A DNA stretch of 29,848 nt from SIG714 sp964638675. Its GTDB lineage: Bacteria; Bacillota; Clostridia; Oscillospirales; CAG-272. The stretch is taken from positions 1 to 29,848 of the forward strand of contig CAZXAU010000024.1 in the NCBI GenBank assembly GCA_964638675.1, given 5' to 3'. A program made the position numbers and the translations under genes. The notes beneath the pieces were generated by a model that made no database searches, had not been told where the DNA came from, and saw only the letters and a program-made list of their open reading frames with translations. Below, piece after piece: positions 15,570 through 23,316 of the stretch (the stretch's first letter is position 1; each line of letters begins with the position of its first letter).

Positions 15570-16592
15570 TTAAGAATTACTTTCTGCTTTCCATTTTCTG
15601 CACTGATCGATTCTTGCACCGGGAGGATCATCCCCGTGTTCTGGGTCGAGTGAATATCTTGTCAACAGATCGCAAGGCAATTGAGGACATTCTCCGCAAT
15701 GAAGAAAGCCTTTTTCCTGACAGCAGATCGCAACAGGACATTCTCCGTGAAAAGGATGTCCGTTTGTTGCAATACATCCTTTGCAATTACAGCTTTCAAT
15801 ATATCCGCAACCCTCACACCTTAATCCGCATCGGGTATCTATTATTCCTTTGTTTTTTTTCATGTAAACAGTTGCAGAATGAACAATGCTGTCGGAAATA
15901 TCCATTTCAATGAACTTTTCGACCGTGAATCCTGCGTTCTCCATTTCTTGTGTATATCCGTTTCTGTCTTTTGGCCGTGCCGGAACACAAGGGATAAGTA
16001 TGTTAGTTTCGTTGCCGTCATTTGTATTTCTCACTCGTCGCAGTTGCGGAGTTTCATAATCATCACCGGTTATACGGATCCATTCTTCAATTGAATTTAC
16101 AACACCGTTGTATGTTCCTTCTTTACGGTATGATTCCCGAAACAGTAACACCGGAGCACCGTATCGCAGAGAGTTATATACATTTTGCAAGTAACTTGTC
16201 CTGTCATGATCGGTGATAAGCATATGTAATCCCATGCAGTCAAGTGCGGCATCGTATTTTCCCTGAACAGATTCTTTTACCATATCAAGTACTTCGACCC
16301 GTGCATTTTCGTATTTTTGTAATGATTTCTCTGCCTTAGCGATTGCGGAAGGAGAAATATCAACTCCGTGATATATGCAGCCAAGCTCAGACAGTATAAC
16401 GCCGCAAGCACCCTCTCCGCAGGCATATTCAATCACCGATTTACCTTTTAGCGAATTTTCATCAACCCAGGATTTCAGAGTATTGTAAAGAATATTATCA
16501 TCCGGCGAATGTCCCCACCGCTCTGCTCCTGCGGAGTAAGCCGCCTGATAGCGTTTTTCATAAGCCGTATAATAAGGTTCGTCTTTGATCAT
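15570..16592 (-). CDS. SAM methyltransferase fused to a Cys-rich DUF3795 domain
   Basis: 340 aa. The first 245 residues are a class I methyltransferase: motif I V-I-E-Y-A-C-G-E-G (53-61), acidic strand end G-V-D78-I-S, and a motif IV region D-A-A-L-D-C-M-G-L-H-M-L (114-125). The C-terminal 90 residues match DUF3795: CGLRCEGC at 255-262, then C268, C270, C273, C285, C290, C291, C299, C302, C307 and C331. The spacing suggests a zinc or iron-sulfur site. DUF3795 is usually a stand-alone small protein; here it is in one uninterrupted frame with the enzyme. GGAGG lies 8 nt before the ATG. The substrate is unknown; a small-molecule or metalloid target is only a guess. Confidence 0.82.
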   Translation of the reverse strand: MIKDEPYYTAYEKRYQAAYSAGAERWGHSPDDNILYNTLKSWVDENSLKGKSVIEYACGEGACGVILSELGCIYHGVDISPSAIAKAEKSLQKYENARVEVLDMVKESVQGKYDAALDCMGLHMLITDHDRTSYLQNVYNSLRYGAPVLLFRESYRKEGTYNGVVNSIEEWIRITGDDYETPQLRRVRNTNDGNETNILIPCVPARPKDRNGYTQEMENAGFTVEKFIEMDISDSIVHSATVYMKKNKGIIDTRCGLRCEGCGYIESCNCKGCIATNGHPFHGECPVAICCQEKGFLHCGECPQLPCDLLTRYSLDPEHGDDPPGARIDQCRKWKAESNS

Positions 16593-16629
16593 TGTTTTTT
16601 CCTCCGCATAATAAAGAATATTATCTATA

Positions 16630-16658
16630 ATTATATCAAATCTTTGGCGTCAATGCAA
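16630..16658 (-). promoter_or_regulatory. Promoter of the methyltransferase gene
   Basis: Minus-strand TATAAT (16635-16630) is perfect; 17 nt upstream lies TTGCAT (16658-16653), a half match to the -35. It stands back to back with the sigma-factor promoter, 29 nt apart. Confidence 0.6.
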
Positions 16659-16687
16659 TAGATTTGAGACCGCTTTTTTATTTCGGT

Positions 16688-16716
16688 TTGCACTTTTTTC
16701 AAAAGTATGTTATTAT
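16688..16716 (+). promoter_or_regulatory. Promoter of the sigma-factor operon
   Basis: TTGCAC (16688-16693), 17 nt, TATTAT (16711-16716). This is a vegetative-type promoter; the leader of about 90 nt before the sigma gene leaves room for a second, autoregulated promoter that cannot be identified by eye. Confidence 0.6.
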
Positions 16717-16815
16717 ATACACAAAAAAACTTTCAAAAATCATTACACACTTTCATTTTTTTCGGTACTATTATTTATGAAGGGCCTTTTAACATGTCGG
16801 GAAGGGGGGCGAAAT

Positions 16816-17412
16816 ATGGGACTTCAAAGAAAACGATCGGCAAAGATTCCGCTATCCGATGAAAAGATCATTGATCTTTATTGGGAGCGTGACGAAAAAG
16901 CGATAGAGGAAACCGATTTCAAATATAAGAGATATCTCTTTTCTGTTGTGTATAACATTCTTCACGACAGGCTTGACTGCGAGGACTGCCTGAGTGATAC
17001 ATATCTCGGTGCTTGGAATTCAATGCCGCCGTCAAGACCGTTTGTTCTGAAAGCTTTTCTTACCGTCATTGCACGCAGATGTGCTATCAGAAGGTATCAC
17101 AGTAAAATGCGGAAAAGCGTCATTCCATCTGAAATGACGGTAGCGCTGTCCGAGCTTGAAGATTTCATATCATGTGACGGCGATGTCGATGAAGATTTTG
17201 ACGCCGAAAGACTCGGACATGTCATCGGTGATTTTGTCCGATCGCTTTCCGAACGCAGACAGTTTATTTTTATGAGCAGATACTATGCGGCACAGCCGAT
17301 CGACACGATCGCAGGCGATCTGGGTCTTAGCCGTTCGATGATCAATAAGGAGCTTGCTTCGATCAGAACCGCCTTGAAGGAAAAGCTTGAAAGTGAGGGC
17401 TATTCGATATGA
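16816..17412 (+). CDS. ECF-like sigma-70 family sigma factor
   Basis: 198 aa. Region 2 spans about 15-100, with Y-L-F-x-V-V-Y-N-I-L, D-C-E-D-C-L-S-D-T-Y-L-G-A-W and a region ending in F-L-T-V-I-A-R-R-C-A. An acidic linker (112-132) joins it to region 4 (133-195), where I-D-T-I-A-G-D-L-G-L-S-R-S-M-I-N-K-E-L is the helix-turn-helix. It should direct RNA polymerase to a small regulon, probably including its own operon. The start at 16816 has AAGGGGGG about 6 nt upstream; the reading from 16777 has none. The stop overlaps the next ATG (ATGA), typical of sigma/anti-sigma coupling. Confidence 0.9.
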   Translation: MGLQRKRSAKIPLSDEKIIDLYWERDEKAIEETDFKYKRYLFSVVYNILHDRLDCEDCLSDTYLGAWNSMPPSRPFVLKAFLTVIARRCAIRRYHSKMRKSVIPSEMTVALSELEDFISCDGDVDEDFDAERLGHVIGDFVRSLSERRQFIFMSRYYAAQPIDTIAGDLGLSRSMINKELASIRTALKEKLESEGYSI

Positions 17413-18857
17413 ATAAGAAAGAATGGAACGAAGGAGCGAATTACATTGACTCCGAAATTGTGGAAAATTATATCCGGCAAAAAGAAAAGCTTGCACATGA
17501 GAAAAAAACAAAAGCCATATGGCTTCGTTTTGGGGCGCTCGCTGTTTGTTTTGCTCTGATCTTCGGTGCGATAGCTGTTGTGCCGATGCTGAGGGATGAT
17601 AGGGCCGGGATCATTCCGAGTCCCGGTAATAACAAAACCGGTGTTCCTGTTGGAAATGTTCAGTCCCCTTCGAGTGCACCGATTTATTACGGAAGTGAGA
17701 GCAGTAATAAAGGATCGGGTGTACAAGCGGAACGCAATACTACCGGATTGTCGGTAACAGCCCGGTTTATAGATGCGTTGCCCGACACCTACACATTCTT
17801 TGATGATTGGGGACAGAGGGAATTCCGGATCGTACGCATGAAAACATTGAAGTTGCTCTTCGGAGGAAAAATGACCGAAGATTTTTACTTCATAATTCCG
17901 GTTGATTATATGGTCGATTTTTCAAAATATGACCGGTTTGTCATTAAAGACATGGCACAGTATGGTTATGATTATTCGGTCGTTTACAACAAAACGCAGG
18001 GAAAGGCGGAACAACTGGATCTTGTGCTTTTCGGATATAGTGTCCTTGGTTTTTCCTCTATGGGTTGCGGGTTCATGGCGTTTAATTCGTTTGGCTTTTT
18101 TGATAAACGGCTCTGGAATGCAAACGATGCTTGGAGAAACTCGACAAAAGGGTCATTTGAGTATGCTCCCTATACTATCGTGCAGGCAGAAAGAAATATA
18201 CGGAAAAATTGGAATGAATACAAAGATGCATATGGCGGTTGGCTTCGTGTTCACTTGCTGAATGATATATCGGGCGGTGCGGCTGAAGTTTTATCTCAGA
18301 TAAAAAATTTTGAAAACGGTCTTTATGTTCCGGACTCTGACGGATCTAAGCTTAATATTTCTTCGGATGTTCAATTCAGAGCGACAAGGTATATAGGCGG
18401 ATTTGCAACAAACGAGAAAGTCAAAATATGGGGTAAAGGATGGGACGATACAAACGAGTACACCTATGAATTAACGAAGGCACATTTTGAAGAAAACGAT
18501 CTGAATAAATTGCCCGATCTATCATCCGCAATTTCCGCAGTAGCCTATGCATTCAATAAAGGTGAGATCACTCCGACTCATATTGTAAATCACGAAGAAT
18601 TGGGGCCTTTATTCTATGGAATTTTCGGTTGGTATGCCAAGACAGCGCAAGGTGTTATAGGAGTGGTGCGTGTAAACTGGCATTATCTCAGCAACGAATT
18701 GGATGATGCATATTACATTATTGAATATAATTCGAATGAGTGCAGACCGATCGACCGTGATGACTTACTTGAAATGATCGGTGAATATGAAACAAGTTAT
18801 ATTTACGATGGGGAATATAACGAAAAAGGTAAGCTTTGTGTCTGGGCTTATGCATGA
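17409..18857 (+). CDS. Single-pass membrane protein, probable anti-sigma/sensor
   Basis: 482 aa. A charged cytosolic segment (1-38) is followed by one membrane helix (about 41-60) and a large outside domain (about 65-482) that begins with a Ser/Gly/Asn-rich linker. No ZAS zinc motif (H-x3-C-x2-C) is seen in the cytosolic part, so it would be an anti-sigma of a non-ZAS type. The outside domain is rich in Trp, Tyr and Phe and is not recognised. Translational coupling to the sigma gene is the main support for its role: it would hold the sigma factor at the membrane until a surface signal arrives. A sigma-dependent cell-surface effector is the alternative. Confidence 0.72.
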   Translation: MNKKEWNEGANYIDSEIVENYIRQKEKLAHEKKTKAIWLRFGALAVCFALIFGAIAVVPMLRDDRAGIIPSPGNNKTGVPVGNVQSPSSAPIYYGSESSNKGSGVQAERNTTGLSVTARFIDALPDTYTFFDDWGQREFRIVRMKTLKLLFGGKMTEDFYFIIPVDYMVDFSKYDRFVIKDMAQYGYDYSVVYNKTQGKAEQLDLVLFGYSVLGFSSMGCGFMAFNSFGFFDKRLWNANDAWRNSTKGSFEYAPYTIVQAERNIRKNWNEYKDAYGGWLRVHLLNDISGGAAEVLSQIKNFENGLYVPDSDGSKLNISSDVQFRATRYIGGFATNEKVKIWGKGWDDTNEYTYELTKAHFEENDLNKLPDLSSAISAVAYAFNKGEITPTHIVNHEELGPLFYGIFGWYAKTAQGVIGVVRVNWHYLSNELDDAYYIIEYNSNECRPIDRDDLLEMIGEYETSYIYDGEYNEKGKLCVWAYA

Positions 18858-18891
18858 GCATTTTAAATTAATATAAATGCGGTGAATAAAA

Positions 18892-19200
18892 GTGTACGAG
18901 GATGAATTTCCATTGCGTTTGGCACAATTAAGAAACCAAAAAGGTGTTTCGGCTCGTGATATGAGTCTGTCAATAGGACAAAATCATTCATATATAAATC
19001 ATATTGAAAGTGGTAAAGCGTTGCCTTCGATGACGATATTCTTCTATATTTGTGAATATTTGAATATCACTCCTGCCGAATTTTTCGATTTTGATTCTAA
19101 AAATCCCAAAAAACTTGAATCCTTGATTGAGAATCTGAAACCTCTTGACGGCAAACAGCTTGACTGCATTGCCGAAATAGTGAATGGATTAGTCAAATAA
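18892..19200 (+). CDS. Small XRE-family regulator
   Basis: 102 aa starting at GTG, with GGTG 7 nt upstream. Residues 7-66 form a Cro/cI-type helix-turn-helix: L-R-L-A-Q-L-R-N-Q-K-G-V-S-A-R-D-M-S-L-S-I-G-Q, recognition helix N-H-S-Y-I-N-H-I-E-S-G-K and P-S-M. The remaining 35 residues are a short helical tail. It begins 34 nt after the membrane protein gene and ends at the operon terminator, so it is probably the third gene of the sigma operon. Its target is unknown. Confidence 0.88.
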   Translation: MYEDEFPLRLAQLRNQKGVSARDMSLSIGQNHSYINHIESGKALPSMTIFFYICEYLNITPAEFFDFDSKNPKKLESLIENLKPLDGKQLDCIAEIVNGLVK

Positions 19201-19218
19201 TCAAGGTGATAAATTTAC

Positions 19219-19246
19219 AAAAAAGCGACTGTGAAGCCGCTTTTTT
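19219..19246. terminator. Bidirectional intrinsic terminator
   Basis: AAAAAAGCG (19219-19227) pairs with CGCTTTTTT (19238-19246), with a short inner CT/AG pair. The A-run before and T-run after let it act on both strands, between the convergent XRE gene and the small membrane-protein gene. Confidence 0.85.
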
Positions 19247-19313
19247 ATTTCTGATTATTTAATTGTTAATATCCCTTTTCAGAATGAGCAGATGTGTCTG
19301 ACCCGATCGGTCA

Positions 19314-19700
19314 TCATTTCATCAATTCATCGGACAGCCGCAGAATTTCGGGTGCAAGCTTTTTGCGTTTGCTTTTCGTAACAGCCGTATAGATTGGGTA
19401 GGCGGCGATTACTCCTGCAATCCCTACGATGCCGATCAAGATGCCGGGAATAAAGTATTTATCAGCCCACACCATGGTACAGCACATTCCCACGCCGAGA
19501 ATGAGGGTGCTTATGATGCCGATTATCAGTGAAATGATCGTGCCGGGCTTTGTCGCACTTTTGTCAAGTCTGAAAAGTCTTTCCATTTTGTTTTCCTCTT
19601 TTGATTTTGCGGGGGGAGCATATTTGTCACGGATGCTCTTTATCTCCTTCTGCTGTGATTCTGAATAACTGTAATTGAATATTTCTTTCTTTTCGTTCAT
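19314..19700 (-). CDS. Small two-helix membrane protein
   Basis: 128 aa. A polar N-terminus (1-50) with Y-S-Y-S-E-S-Q-Q-K-E-I and K-Y-A-P-P, then membrane helices at about 53-76 and 83-103, then a basic tail ending L-A-P-E-I-L-R-L-S-D-E-L-M-K. It resembles a widespread uncharacterised Firmicute family by recall; no function can be given. AAGGAG lies 9 nt before the ATG. It is the last gene downstream of a two-component system and may be part of the same transcript (68-nt gap). Confidence 0.8.
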   Translation of the reverse strand: MNEKKEIFNYSYSESQQKEIKSIRDKYAPPAKSKEENKMERLFRLDKSATKPGTIISLIIGIISTLILGVGMCCTMVWADKYFIPGILIGIVGIAGVIAAYPIYTAVTKSKRKKLAPEILRLSDELMK

Positions 19701-19768
19701 GATGAAACGCTCCTTATCTTTATTTTGTAAAACAACTATACACCGATTTTGTTTATATAACGCTTATA

Positions 19769-20674
19769 TTATGTTTGAGAATTATTAAAATTCAATTGTC
19801 TGATCTCTTTTGTACTTCTGACGATCATATATGTTGCCATTCCGATTACGATCGAACATACTCCGGCACCCGTTGCACCGATCATCCTCTGATTGAAAAG
19901 CGGAGAATCATTTTCACCGCCAAACTGAGTCAGCATTGCGATCTCCAACGCCAGCATGGAAACCAATGCAGCGGCAAAACCGATTGCCTTTGAAGCCGAA
20001 AGAATAGGACTTTTATATTTCCGGTATTTAAGAATACTTATAACTGCCATGATGATCTTATAGAATGCGTAAGCAGCCATGAGATAGATCATATATCCGT
20101 CATATGTAAAACCGCCGTCATTAACAATGACAAGTGCCACCATATATGACAGTACAAGATTCATTGCCATCAATACTGCTCCGCAAAAAAGATAGCGTTT
20201 CCATTCGGATAACTTGTTTTTGGTGATTTTGTTCTTTTGCATGTGGCGAAGCAGGAAAAAACGCATCAAAGCCAGGAGAATATAGTATGCCGCCAGTGTA
20301 ATAAACCAAGCGGAACGCTCACCGATCCCGATATACAGCTTCATTACTGCATACAGTAAATTGAGTGCCAGTGATAAATATAATGAAACCTGAGTTTTAA
20401 ATATTGAATCGGTCATATATCGGTGACCGTATTTTGTGTTGTATATTCTTTGTTTTATCTCTTTGTAGCTCCGTGGGAGGACGATCGCAAGGAAAATGCA
20501 GAGAACCGTAAGAGAATAGGCGGAAAGTGCATATACAGCATAAGCGATCGTTGACGAATCAAGATCATTCATGAAAATGACCGTCAGGGAAATGGCGCTG
20601 ATCAATGTCAGCAAGAGAATTATCCATGCAGGCGGAAAAAGAATTTTTTTGAAAAAGTTTTTTGTTTTCTTCAT
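19769..20674 (-). CDS. Multi-spanning membrane protein of unknown function
   Basis: 301 aa with about eight hydrophobic helices (roughly 17-37, 43-66, 95-113, 121-140, 160-185, 194-213, 225-247, 265-288). No transporter, permease or enzyme motif is recognised. It starts 7 nt after the histidine kinase stop, so it is cotranscribed with the two-component system and may be its accessory sensor or its target. The ribosome binding site (AAAGG) is distant and weak, suggesting translational coupling. Confidence 0.8.
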   Translation of the reverse strand: MKKTKNFFKKILFPPAWIILLLTLISAISLTVIFMNDLDSSTIAYAVYALSAYSLTVLCIFLAIVLPRSYKEIKQRIYNTKYGHRYMTDSIFKTQVSLYLSLALNLLYAVMKLYIGIGERSAWFITLAAYYILLALMRFFLLRHMQKNKITKNKLSEWKRYLFCGAVLMAMNLVLSYMVALVIVNDGGFTYDGYMIYLMAAYAFYKIIMAVISILKYRKYKSPILSASKAIGFAAALVSMLALEIAMLTQFGGENDSPLFNQRMIGATGAGVCSIVIGMATYMIVRSTKEIRQLNFNNSQT

Positions 20675-20681
20675 CTCGGAT

Positions 20682-21746
20682 TCAGACCTTTCTTATCAGC
20701 TTTACGCTGAATATACTACCTTTTCCGACCTCACTGCTGACGGAAATATCGCCGCCGACAATATCCATAACACGTTTGACAAGTGCCAATCCCAATCCGT
20801 TACCCTGTGTAGTGTGGGAAGTATCGCCCTGATAGAATTTTTCAAAGATGTGCTCTCCGACCTCGGGGCTGATCCCGCAACCGGTATCGGACACTTCAAC
20901 CAGAGCATATTCACCGACAGATCTCATACTAAGCGAAACTGTACCGCCTTTTTCGGTAAACTTCAGGGCGTTTGAAAAGAGATTGTTCCAGACAAGAGTC
21001 AGCAGTTCGGGATAGGATTCTATAAAGACTTCTTCCTCTATGTCGGTATTTATCTCGATTTCTTTCTTTTCCCAGCTGTCTTCAAAGTTCAAAAGGCATT
21101 CACAGAGCTGTTCGCCGAGGTTGTAGGTCTGTTTTTCGGGGTAAATCTGCTGATTTTCCAATTTGTTAAGTCTAAGTATGTTGGTGATCAGATCTGAAAG
21201 ACGGTGGGTGGATTCGTTTATGCTTTTTGCGTATTCCAACCGCTTTTCTTCGGTCAGATCGGTCTGCTGAAGCATTGTGCCGTAATTCTGAATTACGGCA
21301 AGAGGTGTTTTCAATTCATGGGACACATTGGCAATAAAGTCTGAACGCAGTGTTTCAACACCCGACAATTCTTCGGCTAATCTGTTGAAGCAGTCAATGA
21401 TCTCATTGAAATTATCATCTGCCACAAAGCGGGAAAGAGGCTTGATGCGTACACTGAAATTGCCCTGTGCGATCTCTTTCGCCGCCTCGCTGATATGCTT
21501 TACAGAGCGATCAACAGTCAGCTTTCTCCGTATGGTATCTATCGCAGTCGATAAAAGACTGATGAGAAGTACATTGCCGAAAGTAAGCGTTGCGGCCGTT
21601 TTCAGGTTTTCTTTTGTCCAGGTGATGTCCAGTGTCGACAAAAAAAGGGTCATACAGCAGGTAACAATAAAGGCTACACTGATGAAAAATATGATATAAT
21701 TATAAAACAGACCCCAAATGCCTTTGAAGGGAGCTTTCTTTTTCAC
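20682..21746 (-). CDS. Sensor histidine kinase
   Basis: 354 aa starting at GTG. Two membrane helices (about 15-37 and 50-68) enclose only about a dozen outside residues, an intramembrane-type sensor layout. A HAMP domain (about 70-130) leads to the phospho-acceptor H143 in NVSHELKTPLAVI, the N box NNLFSNALKF (254-263), G1 DTGCGIS (287-293), F box and G2 GNGLGLAL (315-322). It should autophosphorylate H143 and pass the phosphate to D52 of the regulator. The GTG overlaps the response-regulator stop (GTGA). The nearly absent external loop suggests it senses the membrane or a partner protein, such as the adjacent multi-spanning protein. Confidence 0.95.
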   Translation of the reverse strand: MKKKAPFKGIWGLFYNYIIFFISVAFIVTCCMTLFLSTLDITWTKENLKTAATLTFGNVLLISLLSTAIDTIRRKLTVDRSVKHISEAAKEIAQGNFSVRIKPLSRFVADDNFNEIIDCFNRLAEELSGVETLRSDFIANVSHELKTPLAVIQNYGTMLQQTDLTEEKRLEYAKSINESTHRLSDLITNILRLNKLENQQIYPEKQTYNLGEQLCECLLNFEDSWEKKEIEINTDIEEEVFIESYPELLTLVWNNLFSNALKFTEKGGTVSLSMRSVGEYALVEVSDTGCGISPEVGEHIFEKFYQGDTSHTTQGNGLGLALVKRVMDIVGGDISVSSEVGKGSIFSVKLIRKV

Positions 21747-22414
21747 TTTATCACCGCCTTATAACCGAGACCGTGAACAGTCACGATCTGAAAATCGTCG
21801 CAGTCGGAAAACTTATCACGCAGCTTCGTCATGTAAACATCAACTGCTCTCGGTGCAGTGTTGGAATCGGCGTCCCAGAATTCGTCCATCAGCTGTGTAC
21901 GGGTAAAAGTCTTTTTCGGGTAAGAAAGTAATTTATATAGGATATTGAATTCCCGTGCGGTCAGGGAAATCTCCACGCCGTCAAGAACGGCGGTGCGTTC
22001 ATCAGCATCAAGTATAAGTTTTCCTATCTCAAGCCGATGACTGTTTGCGATCTTCGCACGGCGTAAAAGCGCTCCGATACGCAAAAAGAGCTCGTCCAGG
22101 TCGATAGGCTTGACCATATAATCATCTATCCCGATTTTGTAACCACGCTGTTTTGATGCAAAATCGTCACGTGCGGTCATGAAGAGAATGGGAATATCAC
22201 GGTTTAATTCACGCACTGTTGCGGCAAATTCAAACCCGTCGATTCCTGGCATCATAATGTCGGACACGATCAGGTCAAAGGTGTTATTATACATAGCGTT
22301 GTAAGCTTCGTTTGCCCCGGGGCATCCAAGTGCTTCATAACCGCTCTGATTCAGAAAAGAGCAAACCGACCGATTCAGATCGATATTATCCTCTACAACC
22401 AATATCTTAAACAT
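21743..22414 (-). CDS. OmpR/PhoB-family response regulator
   Basis: 223 aa. The receiver domain (1-120) has the acidic pocket E8-D9, phospho-acceptor D52 in IVSDIMMPG, T80 and K102. The winged-helix output (about 128-223) shows L-T-x-R-E-F-N-I-L-x-x-L and V-D-V-Y-M-T-K-L-R, ending in the typical V-H-G-L-G-Y-K-A. It is the first gene of its operon, GTGA-coupled to the kinase. GGAGG lies 8 nt before the ATG (gap starting with TATACTCT). The regulon is not apparent beyond the operon itself. Confidence 0.95.
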   Translation of the reverse strand: MFKILVVEDNIDLNRSVCSFLNQSGYEALGCPGANEAYNAMYNNTFDLIVSDIMMPGIDGFEFAATVRELNRDIPILFMTARDDFASKQRGYKIGIDDYMVKPIDLDELFLRIGALLRRAKIANSHRLEIGKLILDADERTAVLDGVEISLTAREFNILYKLLSYPKKTFTRTQLMDEFWDADSNTAPRAVDVYMTKLRDKFSDCDDFQIVTVHGLGYKAVIK

Positions 22415-22441
22415 AGAGTATACCTCCGATGATTTTTTTAT

Positions 22442-22450
22442 ATTATAACA
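22442..22450 (-). promoter_or_regulatory. Extended -10 promoter of the two-component operon
   Basis: On the minus strand TGTTATAAT (22450-22442) is an extended -10 (TGn plus a perfect TATAAT). No -35 match is found at 16-18 nt. This fits a promoter helped by an activator, possibly the response regulator itself. Confidence 0.5.
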
Positions 22451-22499
22451 GACAAATGTTAAAGTTTTGTTTGCGTTTTAAGATTTTTTTAAAATAAAA

Positions 22500-22537
22500 A
22501 AATACCGGGCAAAGGAATTAACCGTCGCCTAGTATTT
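22500..22537 (-). terminator. Hairpin with minus-strand U-run upstream of the response-regulator promoter
   Basis: AAATAC/GTATTT and GGC/GCC pair across an internal 2-nt mismatch. On the minus strand the stem runs into a long T-rich tract (22502-22485). No minus-strand gene is seen upstream to be terminated, so it may end an unrecognised small RNA or be a relic. Confidence 0.4.
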
Positions 22538-22890
22538 CAATGACAATCCCGAAACATTTTTTGTTTACAAAAAAGTTCGGATCAGTCGGTTATGGTTATA
22601 GTGGTATAAATGATTTGATTTACACAAATAAAAACACTGACTCCGTACACATATCTTCTGCTCGTTATCATGCTGAAAGTAGATCCGCAGATTCAATCCT
22701 TGTATAATCAGATCAGAAACTAAAGCGGTTTCAGATTATGGAAAAAACAGAAAAGCACAAATGGATTAGGTGGTTCGGATAAATAGCATCCGTAATGGTG
22801 TCGCTGAAATTTTAAACGACAATCTGAATTACAATTAAACGATAACGGCGGTGAGGTGAGCGTTTTTTTAGTGGCATTTTGAAAAAAATA
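22538..22890. other. Gene-free, apparently decayed stretch
   Basis: No intact gene is found. A 14-residue frame, MEKTEKHKWIRWFG (22738-22782), stops at TAA; reading past the stop in the same frame continues IASVMVSLKF and stops again, as expected of a decayed membrane-protein gene. Around 22833-22867 an AAACG ... CGTTTTTTT arrangement could be a weak terminator. Confidence 0.4.
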
Positions 22891-22901
22891 TCATTTACCT
22901 A

Positions 22902-22930
22902 TTGACAAGGTAGATAAACTGGAGTATAAT
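22902..22930 (+). promoter_or_regulatory. Consensus promoter of the trp operon
   Basis: TTGACA (22902-22907) and TATAAT (22925-22930) are both perfect with a 17-nt spacer. Transcription starts near 22937 and runs into the T-box, so control lies in termination and not initiation. Confidence 0.88.
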
Positions 22931-22936
22931 GTAACA

Positions 22937-23250
22937 AGTTAAATACTTTAAACCGTTGAAGCGGAGATAACGGCAATGATGCCTTTACAGAGAACCTGTG
23001 GTGCTGAGAGTCAGGTAAGAAACAAATTGTCAAATGGACCGCGGAGGGCACAGTCAAATGTGATTTTCACAAAGTATTCTGTGACGTTGCAGGCAGACGT
23101 TATATGCCGGGGATATGTTGGTATCCTGCTAAGTGCATGGGGGCATCCCTATGAATCAAGGTGGCACCGCGGATAAGTATTGCATTTGCGAAGCAATATG
23201 CGTTATTCGTCCTTGACAGAAGGCATATTTCTGTCAAGGGATTTTTGTTT
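22937..23250 (+). promoter_or_regulatory. Tryptophan-specific T-box leader
   Basis: The antiterminator T-box core AAGGTGGCACCGCGG lies at 23158-23172. Stem I has the apical GGTGCTGAGAG segment (about 23000-23010). On its 3' side AAATGGA (23032-23038) is followed by CCGC, which pairs with GCGG about 22962; this places the specifier codon at UGG (23035-23037), Trp. The UGGC of the T-box core would pair with an acceptor end GCCA, matching the G73 discriminator of bacterial tRNA-Trp. Uncharged tRNA-Trp would stabilise the antiterminator and let transcription reach trpE; charged tRNA allows the terminator at 23211-23250. A 66-codon frame across this RNA is not a gene. Confidence 0.93.
23211..23250 (+). 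terminator. T-box regulated terminator
   Basis: CCTTGACAGAA (23211-23221) and TTCTGTCAAGG (23229-23239) pair perfectly over 11 bp around a 7-nt loop, followed by GATTTTTGTTT. It is the terminator alternative of the trp T-box. Confidence 0.92.
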
Positions 23251-23253
23251 ATT

Positions 23254-23301
23254 AAGACTTCTTTGACTGAGATATAACGTCAAAGGGGTCTTTTCCTTTT
23301 T
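23254..23301 (+). terminator. Second intrinsic terminator in the trp leader
   Basis: AAGAC/GTCTT and CTTTGAC/GTCAAAG form a two-part stem with a TT/GG internal loop, followed by TTCCTTTTT. It lies only 4 nt after the T-box terminator U-run and before trpE, so transcripts that pass the first must also pass this one. Confidence 0.7.
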
Positions 23302-23316
23302 AAAGACGGTTGTAAT

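Noticed and set aside
22738..22782. MEKTEKHKWIRWFG as a classical trp attenuator leader peptide
   Set aside because: It lies upstream of the consensus trp promoter, so it would not be on the main trp transcript, and reading past its stop looks like decayed coding sequence.
22976..23176. 66-codon open frame upstream of trpE
   Set aside because: It lies wholly inside the T-box RNA, including the conserved T-box core, and has no ribosome binding site.
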